A stretch of DNA of 64,000 nt from Luteibacter aegosomatissinici (GCF_023078495.1 NZ_CP095742.1:806001-870000), one strand, 5' to 3'; shown: positions 40,913 through 50,943, numbered from the stretch's first letter. Notes: generated by a model from the letters alone, not told the origin. Translations and numbers: made by a program.

Positions 40913-43276
40913 ATGAATTCATCCATGGCACGTGTTCCCCGCCGTGCTCTCGTCATCGCGCTTTCGCTTATCGCCGTTGGCTCCATTGGTGCGGGTTATG
41001 CGAAAGATACGAAACCCGCTGCCGCGGCAAAGTCATCAGTCGACGAAGCCAACCCGCTGGTCGGCACCGCCCCGCTGGATAACCAGGCCTTCATCGGCAA
41101 CTCGCCGCCGCCTGGCGAGCCGCTCTACACCGGCATGACGACACCTGGTGCGAGCCTGCCCGAGAGCGCGACCGAAGCCGCGCCCGTCAACATCAACGCC
41201 GATCTCAGCTTTGCCACCGGCGTCCCGGTGGCGTACGACTACCGCCGCCCGGCGATGATCGGGTTTTCCGGCGGCGGTTCGACGTATGGTGCGCGTGGCG
41301 CGCCTATCGTCATGCCCGTCGTTGGGGACTGGACGGTGCCGCCGGATTACATGACTTCGTATTACGACAAGTCCACGGAAAAGGCCTCGCCGGGCTACTA
41401 CGCGGTGGACCTCGCGACGTTCCACACCAAGGTCGAGCTGACCGCGACGCAGTGGACCAGCCTGATGCGCTTCACCTTCCCGGAGAGCCAGCGCTCGAAC
41501 GTAGTGATCAACCTGCGCCGTGCCGGTGGCGACGTGGAAGTGGTCGACGATCACACCGTACGTGGCGTGGCTACCGCCGGCCGTCGCGACCGTGATGCCG
41601 ATGGCCCGTTCTTCGTGGCGGAGTTTTCGCGGCCGTTCGCGAGCTTTGGCACGTTCCATTCCGAAGTCACCGCCAAAGGCGAAGGCCTCGGCCATGAAGA
41701 TATCCAGGCCGGCCGTCGCCAGGTTTCGGGTGACTACGCGGGTGCCTACCTCACATTCCATACGAAGGCGGGCGAGCAGGTGGTCGTGCGCATCGCCCAC
41801 GGCCACAGTGCCGCGGAAGCGGACCAGCGCCTGAAGGCGCAGGATAGCGATACGGATTTCGACAGCGTGCACGCCAAGGCACGCGCGAAGTGGGCCGAGC
41901 TGTTCGACCGGATCCAGGTCACCGGCGGCACGCCGAAGCAGCGCATGCTGTTTTATTCGACGCTGTACCACTCGTTCGCGAGCCCACGCATGATCGCGCG
42001 CAAGGGCGAGCACTACACCGATAGCGATGGCAAGGACCAGGTCGCCGCTTACGATCACTACGGCCCGGTGCCGTATTGGGACACGGGCCGCAACCAGATT
42101 GCTCTGCTCATGTTGCTGCAGCCGGCGGTCGTGCAGGACATCATGCGTTCGGAGATGGATCGCGCGCACGAACGCGGTTATATGAACACCTCGTTCCACG
42201 GCGACCATGCCGTGTTCCTGTACGACGGCGCGTGGCAGCGTGGCATCGATTTCGATTACGCCGCCGTGTACGACGTGCTGCGCAAGAACGCGACCGATCC
42301 GAGGGGCCCGCGCGGTTACCTCGCCGAGTACGACAAGCAGGGCTGGATCTCCGACATCGTGCCGGAAGGTAACCCGAGCCCGCCGTACGCCGGCGGTAAG
42401 GCGGGTGTCGCCACCACGCTGGAATACGCATGGGATGACCATGCGCTGGCCGATTTCGCCCGCCGCCTGGGCAAGACCGACGATGCGGATATGTTCGAAC
42501 GCCGCGCATCGAACTATCGCAATGTGTTCGACAAATCGACGGGCTTCTTCCGCGGCCGTACGGACGATGGCAAATGGATCTCGCCGTTTGATCCGGGTGA
42601 GCCGTACTACAACTTCATGATGAAGGAAGGCTCGGGCTGGTCCACGCTGTGGCTGGTACCGCACGATGTGCAGGGCCTGATGAACCTGCTGGGCGGCCGT
42701 GATGCATTCAACGCCAAGCTCGATGCGTTCTTCTCCACGCCTTATACGGCGAAGGGCATCTGCCGTGACTGCACGGGCCTGATCGGCCAGTACGTGCAGG
42801 GCAACCAGCCCGACCAGCACGCGGCGTACCTGTATGCGTGGAGCGGCCAGCCCTGGAAGACCCAGGCGCTCACCCGCCGGATCCTCGCCGACCTGTACGG
42901 CAGCGATGCCACGGGCTACGGCTACCCTGGCATGGATGACCAGGGTTCGACGTCGTCCTGGTACGCGTTGAGCGCCATGGGCTTCTACCCGGTGGATCCG
43001 TCGCGCCCCGAGTACATCATCGGTAGCCCGATCTTCGATCATGTCCGTCTGCGCCTGGGCAACGGCAAGGTGTTCGAGATCGTCGCCCGCAACAACTCGG
43101 CGAAGAATCAGTACATCCAGTCCGCCACGCTCAACGGCAAGCCATGGACGAAGCCCTGGTTCAGCCACGCCGACATCGTGAACGGCGCAACGCTGGAGCT
43201 CACCATGGGTCCCGAGCCCAACATGAGCTGGGGTGCCGCCCCGGCCGATGCTCCGCCCTCCATGTCAAAACCATAA
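40913..43276 (+). CDS. GH92-family alpha-mannosidase-like enzyme with Gln at the catalytic-acid position
   Basis: 787 aa with a signal peptide (residues 1-27). GH92 features run from the N-terminal beta-sandwich (GFSGGGSTYGARGAPIVMPV, then SPGYYAVDL and VELTATQ) to the (alpha/alpha)6 catalytic domain (SFASPRMIARKGEHYTDSDG, EGNPSPPYAGG, SGQPWKTQ and PGMDDQGSTSSWYALSAMGF). Enzymes of this family are calcium-dependent inverting exo-alpha-mannosidases. The family motif, which I recall as GNEPSHH with Glu as general acid, reads GNQPDQH here, with Gln632 in its place. The same change is known in a GH92 enzyme that hydrolyses mannose-1-phospho-6-mannose. So alpha-mannosidase activity is doubtful and mannosyl-phosphate cleavage possible. 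It lies between the receptor and the GH2 gene. Confidence 0.88.
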   Translation: MNSSMARVPRRALVIALSLIAVGSIGAGYAKDTKPAAAAKSSVDEANPLVGTAPLDNQAFIGNSPPPGEPLYTGMTTPGASLPESATEAAPVNINADLSFATGVPVAYDYRRPAMIGFSGGGSTYGARGAPIVMPVVGDWTVPPDYMTSYYDKSTEKASPGYYAVDLATFHTKVELTATQWTSLMRFTFPESQRSNVVINLRRAGGDVEVVDDHTVRGVATAGRRDRDADGPFFVAEFSRPFASFGTFHSEVTAKGEGLGHEDIQAGRRQVSGDYAGAYLTFHTKAGEQVVVRIAHGHSAAEADQRLKAQDSDTDFDSVHAKARAKWAELFDRIQVTGGTPKQRMLFYSTLYHSFASPRMIARKGEHYTDSDGKDQVAAYDHYGPVPYWDTGRNQIALLMLLQPAVVQDIMRSEMDRAHERGYMNTSFHGDHAVFLYDGAWQRGIDFDYAAVYDVLRKNATDPRGPRGYLAEYDKQGWISDIVPEGNPSPPYAGGKAGVATTLEYAWDDHALADFARRLGKTDDADMFERRASNYRNVFDKSTGFFRGRTDDGKWISPFDPGEPYYNFMMKEGSGWSTLWLVPHDVQGLMNLLGGRDAFNAKLDAFFSTPYTAKGICRDCTGLIGQYVQGNQPDQHAAYLYAWSGQPWKTQALTRRILADLYGSDATGYGYPGMDDQGSTSSWYALSAMGFYPVDPSRPEYIIGSPIFDHVRLRLGNGKVFEIVARNNSAKNQYIQSATLNGKPWTKPWFSHADIVNGATLELTMGPEPNMSWGAAPADAPPSMSKP

Positions 43277-43280
43277 AGCG

Positions 43281-43330
43281 ACAAGGGCGCGCGCAGGCGC
43301 GCCCTTGTAGGAGCGCGCTTGCGCGCGATC
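43281..43330. repeat. GC hairpin joined to a REP half-element between GH92 and GH2 genes
   Basis: acaagggcgcgc (43281-43292) pairs with gcgcgcccttgt (43297-43308). The last bases merge into a type 1 REP arm (gtaggagcgcgcttgcgcgc, 43307-43326). It could stabilise or end the GH92 message. Confidence 0.75.
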
Positions 43331-43362
43331 GCCACTCGCGAAAACGCCCCGAAGGATGATTC

Positions 43363-45225
43363 ATGACCCGCACCACCCTCCTGCGCCCCGCGCCCCTCGC
43401 CCTGGCCCTGGCCGCTGTCCTCGCCCCGTTCGCCGCGACCGCCGCCGACAAACCGGATACCTGGAGCGGCAAGGTCGCGCCCCTGGCCACCCCGTGGACC
43501 GCCGCGGTGAGCCCCGCCAACGCGCTGCCGGAATACCCGCGCCCGCAGCTAGCCCGTCCTTCGCTGGACCACCCCCAGTGGCTGAGCCTCAACGGCTTGT
43601 GGGAATACGCCGCCACCGATGGAAAGGGCAAGCCGGCGTTCGGCCAGGCCCTGAAGGAAAAGGTACTGGTGCCGTACCCGATCGAGTCGGTGCTCTCCGG
43701 TATCCAGCAGCACGCCGATGACATGCTCTACCGCCGCATGGTGGATGTGCCCGCAGCGTTCACTGCGAACGGCCAGCACGTGCAGCTCAACTTCGGTGCG
43801 GTGGCGCAGGACGCCACCGTGTACGTCAACGGCAAGGAAGTCGCACGCCATGTCGGTGGCTATACCTCATTCAGCGCTGACATCACGCCGGCGTTGAAGC
43901 CGCAGGGCCCGCAGGAGATCGTGGTGGCCGTGCACGCGCCGGTGGATGGCGCCAACGTGATGGTCGGCAAGCAGCGCCTGAAGCCGGAGGGCATCTTCTA
44001 CACCCCGGCCTCGGGTATCTGGCAATCCGTATGGATCGAGCCGGTGCCGGCCACGCGCCTGGCGCAGCTGGACTTCATGCCGGCTGCCAGCCTGGATGCG
44101 TTCACCGTGAACGCGAAAGTGCAGGGCAGTGCCGCGGGTGCGACCTTGCATGTGACCGCCTATGCGGATGGCAAGGCGGTGGGCGAAGCCAGCGGGCCCG
44201 CCGGCAAGCCGCTGAAGCTCGCGATCACGGCCCCCCACCTGTGGAGCCCGCAAGATCCGTTCCTCTACACCTTCAAGGCCAGCCTGGCCCAGGGCAGCCA
44301 GCACGACGACGTGACCAGCTACGCGGGCTTGCGCACCATTGGTATCAAGAAGGTGGATGGCCACAATCGCATTGTGCTGAACGGCAAGCCGACGTTCCTG
44401 CTCGCGACGCTGGACCAGGGGTACTGGCCCGATGGCATCCACACCGCGCCCACCGACGAGGCGCTTAAGTTCGATATCCAGAAAACCAAGGATTTCGGCT
44501 TCAACACCATCCGCAAGCACATCAAGGTGGAGCCGGCGCGCTGGTATTACTGGGCCGACCGTATCGGCCTGATGGTGTGGCAGGACATGCCGGCCATGCC
44601 CAATGGACACAACGACAAGATCAGCGAGGCGGACAAGGCCGGCTTCCGCAAGGATGTCACCGCCATCGTCGAGCAGCTCAAGGGCGAAACCTCGATCATC
44701 GGCTGGATCCCCTTCAACGAAGGCTGGGGCCAGTGGAGCATCGCGGCCGGCGGCGAACTCGCGGCGCAGATCAAGAAGCTCGATGGCAGCCGGCTGGTGA
44801 ACGCGCGCAGTGGTTACAACTGCTGCGATACCAAGGGCGATACGCATGCGGGCGACATGATCGATGTGCATGATTACCAGGGCCCCGGCCTGCCGGCCCC
44901 GGATGCCACCCGCGCCTCCATGGATGGCGAACACGGTGGCCTGACCCTCGGCGTGCCGGGCCACGTGTGGCCCAACACCGCGATCAACCCCTACGGCGAT
45001 GTGAAGGACCAGGCGGCCCTGAACGATGGCTACGTCGCCAATACTGCCGTGCTACGCGACAAGGCGCCCGCCATCGGCGTGTCGGGTAGCGTTTACACCC
45101 AGATCACCGACGTGGAAGGCGAGCACAACGGCCTGTACACCTATGACCGCAAGGTCGAGAAGGTGGATGAGGCCCGCGTGCGGGCCATCAACGAGGCGAC
45201 GATCAAGGCAAACAGCCAGCCCTGA
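43363..45225 (+). CDS. Exported glycoside hydrolase family 2 enzyme
   Basis: 620 aa with a signal peptide (cut after FAATAA near residue 28). The GH2 order is visible: sugar-binding jelly roll (about 70-225, with YRRMVDVP and GGYTSFSADIT), Ig-like domain (about 230-330) and TIM barrel from about 335. The acid/base is E453 in FNEGW and the likely nucleophile E523 in DGEHGG. NCC in the GYNCCDTKGD stretch is typical of a subgroup often annotated as beta-galactosidase or beta-mannosidase without proof. Next to GH92, a beta-mannosidase role on N-glycan cores is plausible. A REP/hairpin precedes it. Confidence 0.85.
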   Translation: MTRTTLLRPAPLALALAAVLAPFAATAADKPDTWSGKVAPLATPWTAAVSPANALPEYPRPQLARPSLDHPQWLSLNGLWEYAATDGKGKPAFGQALKEKVLVPYPIESVLSGIQQHADDMLYRRMVDVPAAFTANGQHVQLNFGAVAQDATVYVNGKEVARHVGGYTSFSADITPALKPQGPQEIVVAVHAPVDGANVMVGKQRLKPEGIFYTPASGIWQSVWIEPVPATRLAQLDFMPAASLDAFTVNAKVQGSAAGATLHVTAYADGKAVGEASGPAGKPLKLAITAPHLWSPQDPFLYTFKASLAQGSQHDDVTSYAGLRTIGIKKVDGHNRIVLNGKPTFLLATLDQGYWPDGIHTAPTDEALKFDIQKTKDFGFNTIRKHIKVEPARWYYWADRIGLMVWQDMPAMPNGHNDKISEADKAGFRKDVTAIVEQLKGETSIIGWIPFNEGWGQWSIAAGGELAAQIKKLDGSRLVNARSGYNCCDTKGDTHAGDMIDVHDYQGPGLPAPDATRASMDGEHGGLTLGVPGHVWPNTAINPYGDVKDQAALNDGYVANTAVLRDKAPAIGVSGSVYTQITDVEGEHNGLYTYDRKVEKVDEARVRAINEATIKANSQP

Positions 45226-45243
45226 GGCTGGCCAGCCCGGCCC

Positions 45244-45951
45244 TCAGGCCGCGAGGTCCATGCGTTCGATGGCGGAAGGGATGCCATCGGCGCCATGGAC
45301 CTCGATCACGCGGTCGGTCATGCTGAAACCCGTGACCACCTCGTGGGCCCAGGTGCTGTGGTAGGGCATGTACACCCCCCAGCCACCCAGCTCCACCACC
45401 GGGGCGATGTCGGACTTAAGCGAGTTGCCCACCATGGCGAACCGGTCCGGGCTGACCTCGAACTCGCGGAACAGGCGCTCGTAGGCCGCGGGGTCCTTCT
45501 CGGAGACGATCTCGATCCGGTGGAACACATCGGCCAGGCCGCACCGGGCCACCTTGTATTCCTGGTGGAAGAGGTCGCCCTTGGTGATGAGCACCACCCG
45601 GTGCGTCTCAGCCACCTGCTGGACAGCATCGCGGATACCCGGGAGCAGCTCGACCGGGTGGGCCAGTACTTCCTTGCCCAGCCGCACGATCTGGTGGATA
45701 TCCCGGGCTTCGATCCGGCCATCGGTGAGCTCGATCGCCGATTCGATCATCGACAGGGTCATGCCCTTGGCGCCGTAGCCGAACAGGGCGATATTGCCGC
45801 GTTCCGTGGCCAGCAGGCTGTCCCGCAGGCCACCGCCGTCGAGGTCGATGTACTTGCCGAGGATGGCTTCAAAGGCATCCTGGGCCCGGTCGTAGAACTC
45901 CTGGCTGTGCCACAGGGTGTCATCGCCGTCGAAGCCGATCAGTTCGATCAT
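45244..45951 (-). CDS. HAD-superfamily hydrolase
   Basis: 235 aa. Motif I is FDGDDTLW (D8, D10), motif II the Thr in VVLITKGD, motif III Lys in KDPAAYERL-adjacent SEKD, and motif IV MVGNSLKSD. A helical cap lies between about 20 and 90. It belongs with YjjG/phosphoglycolate phosphatase-like proteins (REG-2 type) and should remove phosphate from a small metabolite. It converges on the GH2 gene and is divergent from the CPXCG gene. Confidence 0.85.
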   Translation of the reverse strand: MIELIGFDGDDTLWHSQEFYDRAQDAFEAILGKYIDLDGGGLRDSLLATERGNIALFGYGAKGMTLSMIESAIELTDGRIEARDIHQIVRLGKEVLAHPVELLPGIRDAVQQVAETHRVVLITKGDLFHQEYKVARCGLADVFHRIEIVSEKDPAAYERLFREFEVSPDRFAMVGNSLKSDIAPVVELGGWGVYMPYHSTWAHEVVTGFSMTDRVIEVHGADGIPSAIERMDLAA

Positions 45952-45992
45952 GGAGGGAAATCTCTTGGAGCGTACCGCGCTAGGATAGCGCC

Positions 45993-46184
45993 ATGTACGA
46001 ATTCACTGATATCTCCTGCCCCTACTGCGGGGAAACCATCGAAGTGGCCGTGGATACCTCGGCCGGTAGCCAGACCTACACCGAGGATTGCCAGGTGTGT
46101 TGCCGCCCGATCGTGATGCGGCTGGTGGTGGATGAGGGCGATGACACATTCGACCTGACCGCGACAGCCGAAAACGACGGTTGA
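45993..46184 (+). CDS. CPXCG-motif cysteine-rich small protein
   Basis: 63 aa. Two Cys pairs are present: CPYCGE (residues 9-14) and C-x2-CC (CQVCCRPI near 33-40), which should bind one zinc. This matches the small CPXCG family of unknown function. A bidirectional terminator follows. Confidence 0.88.
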   Translation: MYEFTDISCPYCGETIEVAVDTSAGSQTYTEDCQVCCRPIVMRLVVDEGDDTFDLTATAENDG

Positions 46185-46200
46185 ATTGCGCGAAGAGCCC

Positions 46201-46234
46201 AAAAAAAGGCCCGGTGGTGAGCCGGGCCTTTTTG
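46201..46234. terminator. Bidirectional intrinsic terminator
   Basis: aaaaaaaggcccgg-tggtga-gccgggcctttttgg: GC stem flanked by A- and T-tracts, between the convergent CPXCG gene and the porin gene. Confidence 0.9.
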
Positions 46235-46235
46235 G

Positions 46236-47573
46236 TTAGAACGCCACGCTGGTCTTCAGGCCAAGCACGAACGCATCGTCGTTCTGCTTGCTGCCGCCTG
46301 GATCCTTGATGTACTGCAGGTTCGGGCGGATCGCGATCGAGGGAATCGGCGACCAGCTGTAGAACACTTCAGTCACGCGCTCATAGCCATCGTTCACGAT
46401 ACCGGGGGTGACATCGGGGTTCAGCGCATTGATCAGGCGCTGGTTCTTCGCGGCATAGCCGTTGGCGTGCGAGCCACCAAAGGCCACGCCGATGAAGTCG
46501 TTCGGGCGATCGAACATGCCCTTGTACTCCATACCGACGGCATACTGGTTGTTCGTTGCCGAGGTGGCATGGTCGGCCGCGGTGTAGTTCAGGAACACCG
46601 TGGCACCCTTGCCGCCGGCCTCGCCGGTGACCTGCTGCTGGAATGTGATCCACGCACCGCGGCGCGAATCATGCTGCAACGGCTCGCCACCGAACTCTGC
46701 GAGCGGCTGGTGTTGCTCGTTGAGGTAGAGATCGTCGCCATTGGAGGTGTTGTACCAGACGCCGGCACGGTACGAACCCGGCAGCCCGTTCACCATCGGC
46801 TTCCAGCCGAATTCCAGCGGGATGAGCGCGCCCGTCGTACCACTCGGGAAGCCCAACTTCCAGCCGTTATGCCGTGCGTAGCTGTCATCCACGTACTTCG
46901 GGTTCATCTGATACGCGGCAAGCTGCACCCACGTATCGCTGCTCGTATTGAGCTTGAGCACCGTGGCCCACTGGCTCGTCGGCCAGTTCGCCCAGTAATC
47001 GCCCACGATGTTGCCAGGCTGGGCGCCACAGAAGTTCAGGTTCTGGAAATCACACGAGAACGAGTTCACGTCTTCGCCCACCGGCAGACGGCCGACTTTC
47101 CACGTGAGCTTGCCATCGAAGAACTTCTGCTCGAGGGCGAAGATGGTGAGATGCCAGGTCTGGCCACGACCGTAGACTTCCTGGATGAGCTGGTTGTTGC
47201 CGATGTGTGCATCGGCACCGATATCGCGGCCGTTACGATCGGTGATCATGACGTTGAACTTCGCACCGTCCCAGCCCCAGAGCTTCTCAAGATCGAACGC
47301 CGCGCCGAACTTCCACTGGTCGGTGTAGCGCGTGATGCTCTTCGTGCCGCCCGAGTAATTGTGCGCGGCTTCGAAGCCGTAGCCGAAATCGAACGTGATG
47401 CCCTTGTCAGCGAGACGCGAGCGCTCCCCGCCCCAGTCACCGAAGAGATATTTGCTCGTAGCCAGGCTGCTTGAGCCGGTGTTTGCTGCGTCGTCGGCAT
47501 GGGCAGTGCCGGCGAACGCGAGACCCACCAGCATCATGCCGGCGAGAGGACGCTTGATAAGATTCGTAAGCAT
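46236..47573 (-). CDS. oprB: OprB-family carbohydrate-selective porin
   Basis: 445 aa with a signal peptide (cut after GTAHAD). Barrel features include SKYLFGDWGGERSRLADKG near 42-60, the typical OprB opening, many WxxN/aromatic-girdle residues, and a terminal Phe (KTSVAF). It forms a pore for sugars or polyols through the outer membrane. It sits at the 3' end of the inositol operon, 118 bp after iolA on the same strand, with its own AT-rich promoter region and AGGGAGAAAGG ribosome site, so it may be expressed with or apart from the operon. Inositol as its cargo is inferred from context. Confidence 0.9.
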   Translation of the reverse strand: MLTNLIKRPLAGMMLVGLAFAGTAHADDAANTGSSSLATSKYLFGDWGGERSRLADKGITFDFGYGFEAAHNYSGGTKSITRYTDQWKFGAAFDLEKLWGWDGAKFNVMITDRNGRDIGADAHIGNNQLIQEVYGRGQTWHLTIFALEQKFFDGKLTWKVGRLPVGEDVNSFSCDFQNLNFCGAQPGNIVGDYWANWPTSQWATVLKLNTSSDTWVQLAAYQMNPKYVDDSYARHNGWKLGFPSGTTGALIPLEFGWKPMVNGLPGSYRAGVWYNTSNGDDLYLNEQHQPLAEFGGEPLQHDSRRGAWITFQQQVTGEAGGKGATVFLNYTAADHATSATNNQYAVGMEYKGMFDRPNDFIGVAFGGSHANGYAAKNQRLINALNPDVTPGIVNDGYERVTEVFYSWSPIPSIAIRPNLQYIKDPGGSKQNDDAFVLGLKTSVAF

Positions 47574-47691
47574 GAACCTTTCTCCCTGAAAAAAAATTAA
47601 GCTTTTTCGTACTTCGTTTTTGTTTATCTCAGTTGCGTCGCACCATGTTTTCTGTGCTCACAACCGGCGAAGCGTATACGTTTTTGTCGGA

Positions 47692-49215
47692 CTAATGGGT
47701 GGGCATGGCAAATTCGGCGCCCGCGCTTTCGTCTTGGTTCAGCCAACGCTGGGTTACAGCCTTCTGTCGTGTGTAGAAACGTACGGATTCCGGGCCATGG
47801 GCATGGTGATCGCCCATGAGGCTTTTCTTCCATCCGCCAAAACTATGAAATGCCATCGGTACAGGAATTGGCACGTTGATGCCGATCATGCCTACCTGAA
47901 CCCGGTGCGCAAATTCGCGCGCCACCTGTCCATCCCGCGTGAAGATGGCGGTGCCGTTGCCATATTCATGCTCGTCGACAAGCTTCAACGCAGTCGCGAA
48001 ATCGGGGACGCGAACCACGCAAAGGACGGGACCAAAGATTTCTTCCTTGTAGATTCGCATCGCTGGCGTCACGCGATCGAACAACGTGCCGCCGACAAAA
48101 AAGCCTTGTTCGCACCCCGGCACCTGGTAGCCGCGGCCATCCACAACGAGTTCCGCACCTGCGGCTTCGCCATCATCGATGTAGCCGGTGATGCGATCAC
48201 GATGTGCACCTGTCACCACCGGGCCCATCTCGGCCGATTCATCCAGCCCTTGCCCGATTCGCAGCGCTTCGACGCGAGGCTTGAGCCGGGCAACCAGTGC
48301 ATCGGCCGTCGCTTCGCCCACGGCGACAGCGACCGAAATGGCCATGCAGCGTTCGCCCGCTGCGCCATAGCCCGCTCCCATCAGTGCATCCGCCGTCTTG
48401 TCGATGTCGGCATCGGGCATGACGATCATATGATTCTTGGCCCCACCCAAGGCTTGTACGCGCTTACCCTTGGCGGTGCCACGCGCGTAGATGTACTCGG
48501 CGATGGGCGTGGAGCCAACAAAACTGACGGCACGAACGAGTGGGTGATCAAGGAGAGCATCCACGGCGGTCTTGTCGCCATGCACGACGTTGAATACGCC
48601 ATCGGGGATGCCTGCTTCTTTCAGCAGCATCGCTAGTTCGACGGCGAGCGAGGGATCACGTTCGGAGGGCTTGAGAACGAATGTATTGCCGCAAGCGATC
48701 GCCATGGGGAACATCCACATGGGCACCATCGCCGGGAAATTGAACGGTGTGATGCCGGCGCATACACCGATGGCCTGGCGCATGGTCCATGCATCGATAC
48801 CGTTGGCGATTTGCTCGGTGTATTCACCCTTGAGCAGTTCAGGAATGCCGCAGGCGTATTCGACCACTTCAAGTCCGCGGATAATTTCGCCTTTCGCATC
48901 GGAGAGCACCTTGCCGTGTTCGGCGACGATGATGCGTGCAAGCTTGTCCATATCGCGTTCGATCAGTTCCTTGAATCGGAACATGACGCGTGCGCGCTTG
49001 AGCGGCGGCGTTTCGGACCAGGCGCGGAACGCGCTCTGGGCGGATTGCACGGCCGTGTCGATATCCTGCACGGAGGCGAGGTCGACTTCGGCGGCCACGC
49101 GGCCGCTGGCGGGGTTGTAGACGGGAGCGGTACCGATGGGCGAGCCGGCGTGTGGCTTGCCGCCGATGTAGTGGCCGATACGGTACGGGGCGAGGGTTTC
49201 AGGCTGTGCGGACAT
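47692..49215 (-). CDS. iolA: CoA-acylating (methyl)malonate-semialdehyde dehydrogenase IolA/MmsA
   Basis: 507 aa aldehyde dehydrogenase. It makes acetyl-CoA, CO2 and NADH from malonate semialdehyde, the last step of inositol breakdown. [20 protein letters not shown] near 155-174 is the MmsA signature, and the catalytic Cys is C290 in GERCMAIS, with Glu lacking at the usual general-base place as in MmsA enzymes. Its position after iolB, as the fifth iol gene on this strand, supports the IolA role over valine catabolism, though the enzyme may serve both. Confidence 0.93.
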   Translation of the reverse strand: MSAQPETLAPYRIGHYIGGKPHAGSPIGTAPVYNPASGRVAAEVDLASVQDIDTAVQSAQSAFRAWSETPPLKRARVMFRFKELIERDMDKLARIIVAEHGKVLSDAKGEIIRGLEVVEYACGIPELLKGEYTEQIANGIDAWTMRQAIGVCAGITPFNFPAMVPMWMFPMAIACGNTFVLKPSERDPSLAVELAMLLKEAGIPDGVFNVVHGDKTAVDALLDHPLVRAVSFVGSTPIAEYIYARGTAKGKRVQALGGAKNHMIVMPDADIDKTADALMGAGYGAAGERCMAISVAVAVGEATADALVARLKPRVEALRIGQGLDESAEMGPVVTGAHRDRITGYIDDGEAAGAELVVDGRGYQVPGCEQGFFVGGTLFDRVTPAMRIYKEEIFGPVLCVVRVPDFATALKLVDEHEYGNGTAIFTRDGQVAREFAHRVQVGMIGINVPIPVPMAFHSFGGWKKSLMGDHHAHGPESVRFYTRQKAVTQRWLNQDESAGAEFAMPTH

Positions 49216-49240
49216 GGGGCGTACGTCTCCGGTCGCGCGC

Positions 49241-50038
49241 TTAACGCGCGATCATCCATTCGTGGGCAGGATCGTTGCGGAAGTGCCATTCGCGGCGTGG
49301 GCCCGCCATGACATTCAGGTAGTAACCGCGGTAGCCGTGCGGCATGACGACGGGGTGGTAGCCGCGCGGCACCATCACCACATCGTGATCGCCCACGGCC
49401 ATCGATTCATCGATATCGCGCGCGTCGGTATACACGCGCTGGAAGGCGAAGCCCTGCGGCGGATCGATGCGGTGATAGTAGGTTTCTTCCAGCACGCTCT
49501 CCTCGGGGAGGTTGTCGGTATCGTGCTTGTGTGGCGGATAGCTCGAGGAGTGGCCGGCGGGGGTGAGCACTTCGACGACGAGCAGCGACTCGGCGGGTTC
49601 GGTCTGTGGGAGGATGTCGCAGACGTAGCGTGTGTTCGCGCCGGTGCCGCGCACCGAACGCTTCATCGTCGTCGGTTCGATCAGGCGGGCTTCGAAGCGC
49701 CCCGTGGCTGGCGCCGAGGCCAGCGCGAGTTCGGCATCGTCGTGTGCGGTCACGGTGTAGGTGGAGGAGGGCGGGGCATACACCGCATGCGGCGAGCGCT
49801 CGTCGAACACGCTGGCGCGGCCCCCCAGGTTCTGCCAGCTCTGGTTCGCGACGCGAACGTCGACGGTTCCCGTCAATACGACCAGGCAGCCCTCACGATC
49901 GTCCGGCAGCGCGAGCGTGGCGGTTTCACCGGCTTTCAGGCGGCGTGCCTCGAAACCCACATGCTTCCAGTGGGCGGATTCGGGCGTGACCTTGACGATG
50001 GCTTCGCCTTGCGCGGCGGCCTTTACCAGCAGGCTCAT
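49241..50038 (-). CDS. iolB: 5-deoxy-glucuronate isomerase IolB
   Basis: 265 aa with the double-cupin fold. [20 protein letters not shown] (about 170-190) holds the metal-binding His/Glu residues, with the later His in [19 protein letters not shown]. It converts 5-deoxy-glucuronate to 5-keto-2-deoxygluconate. ATG 50038 overlaps the iolE stop by four bases; iolA starts 25 bp after its own stop. Confidence 0.94.
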   Translation of the reverse strand: MSLLVKAAAQGEAIVKVTPESAHWKHVGFEARRLKAGETATLALPDDREGCLVVLTGTVDVRVANQSWQNLGGRASVFDERSPHAVYAPPSSTYTVTAHDDAELALASAPATGRFEARLIEPTTMKRSVRGTGANTRYVCDILPQTEPAESLLVVEVLTPAGHSSSYPPHKHDTDNLPEESVLEETYYHRIDPPQGFAFQRVYTDARDIDESMAVGDHDVVMVPRGYHPVVMPHGYRGYYLNVMAGPRREWHFRNDPAHEWMIAR

Positions 50039-50943
50039 GCGACCTCCTTCACCGGCTGGCAGTCCAGCAGCGAGCGCAGCGTCTGGTAGCCCTTCTCCGC
50101 ATAGGCATAGCTCGGCGCGACCGAAGGATCCTGCTCGGCCTCGACCACCAGCCAACCCTTGTAGCCGTGGGCTTTCAGGCGCTGGATGATGCCGGCGAAA
50201 TCGATGATGCCATCGCCCGGGACGGTGAACGCACCGTTGAGTACCGATTCGAGGAACGTCCAGTGCCGGTTGCGCGCAAGCCGGATCACGCCTGGGCGCA
50301 CGTCCTTGCAGTGCACGTGGCAGATGCGGTCGATGTGTTTATCCAGCACCGCCACCGGATCGCCGCCGCCGAAGTAGGTATGGCCGCTATCAAACAGCAG
50401 GCCCACTTCGTCGCCGGTGTTCGCCATGAGCTGATCGACATCATCCGGGGATTCCACGTAGGCGCCCATGTGATGGTGGTAGGCCAGGCGCACACCGTGT
50501 GACAAGGTGAACTTCGCGAACTCGGTGAGGTTTTCGCCGTAGCGCTTCCACTCGTCGGGCGTGCGGAAGCGCGGGCGCTTGTACAGCGGCTGCGGCTCGC
50601 CCTGGATGGCGTTGGCGACCTCGCCGTATACCATGACCTTGCAGCCGTTCTCGGCCAGCAAGCGCAAGTGCTTGCCGACGGCAACGATCTCCTCGCTGGC
50701 CGGGCGGGCAGCGGCGCGGCCCGAGTACCAGCCGCTGACCACATCGAGGCCGTAGCCGGCCATCAGGTCGCGCAGTTCCGCAGGTTCCTTCGGAAACTTG
50801 TTGCCAAGCTCGAAGCCCTCATAACCGATGGCCTTGCCCTCGCTGAGCGCGGTGGACAAAGGCGTCTCGCCACCCAGGGAGGGCAGGTCGTCGTTGCTCC
50901 ATGAGATCGGGTTGATGCCGATGCGGATGGGATCGTTCTTCAT
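50035..50943 (-). CDS. iolE: Myo-inosose-2 dehydratase IolE
   Basis: 302 aa xylose-isomerase-like TIM barrel. IGINPISWSNDDLPSLGGET at the N-terminus and HHHMGAYVESPDDVDQLM near 155-172 are family marks; metal ligands are Glu in YEGFELG-like regions and LLFDSGHTYFGGG. It removes water from 2-keto-myo-inositol. Both ends overlap neighbours by four bases (iolD upstream, iolB downstream), so translation is coupled. Confidence 0.94.
   Translation of the reverse strand: MKNDPIRIGINPISWSNDDLPSLGGETPLSTALSEGKAIGYEGFELGNKFPKEPAELRDLMAGYGLDVVSGWYSGRAAARPASEEIVAVGKHLRLLAENGCKVMVYGEVANAIQGEPQPLYKRPRFRTPDEWKRYGENLTEFAKFTLSHGVRLAYHHHMGAYVESPDDVDQLMANTGDEVGLLFDSGHTYFGGGDPVAVLDKHIDRICHVHCKDVRPGVIRLARNRHWTFLESVLNGAFTVPGDGIIDFAGIIQRLKAHGYKGWLVVEAEQDPSVAPSYAYAEKGYQTLRSLLDCQPVKEVA

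Noticed and set aside
41036-43168. Minus-strand open frame opposite the GH92 gene
   Set aside because: Same reason: the plus strand encodes a full GH92 enzyme with motifs, while this frame has none.
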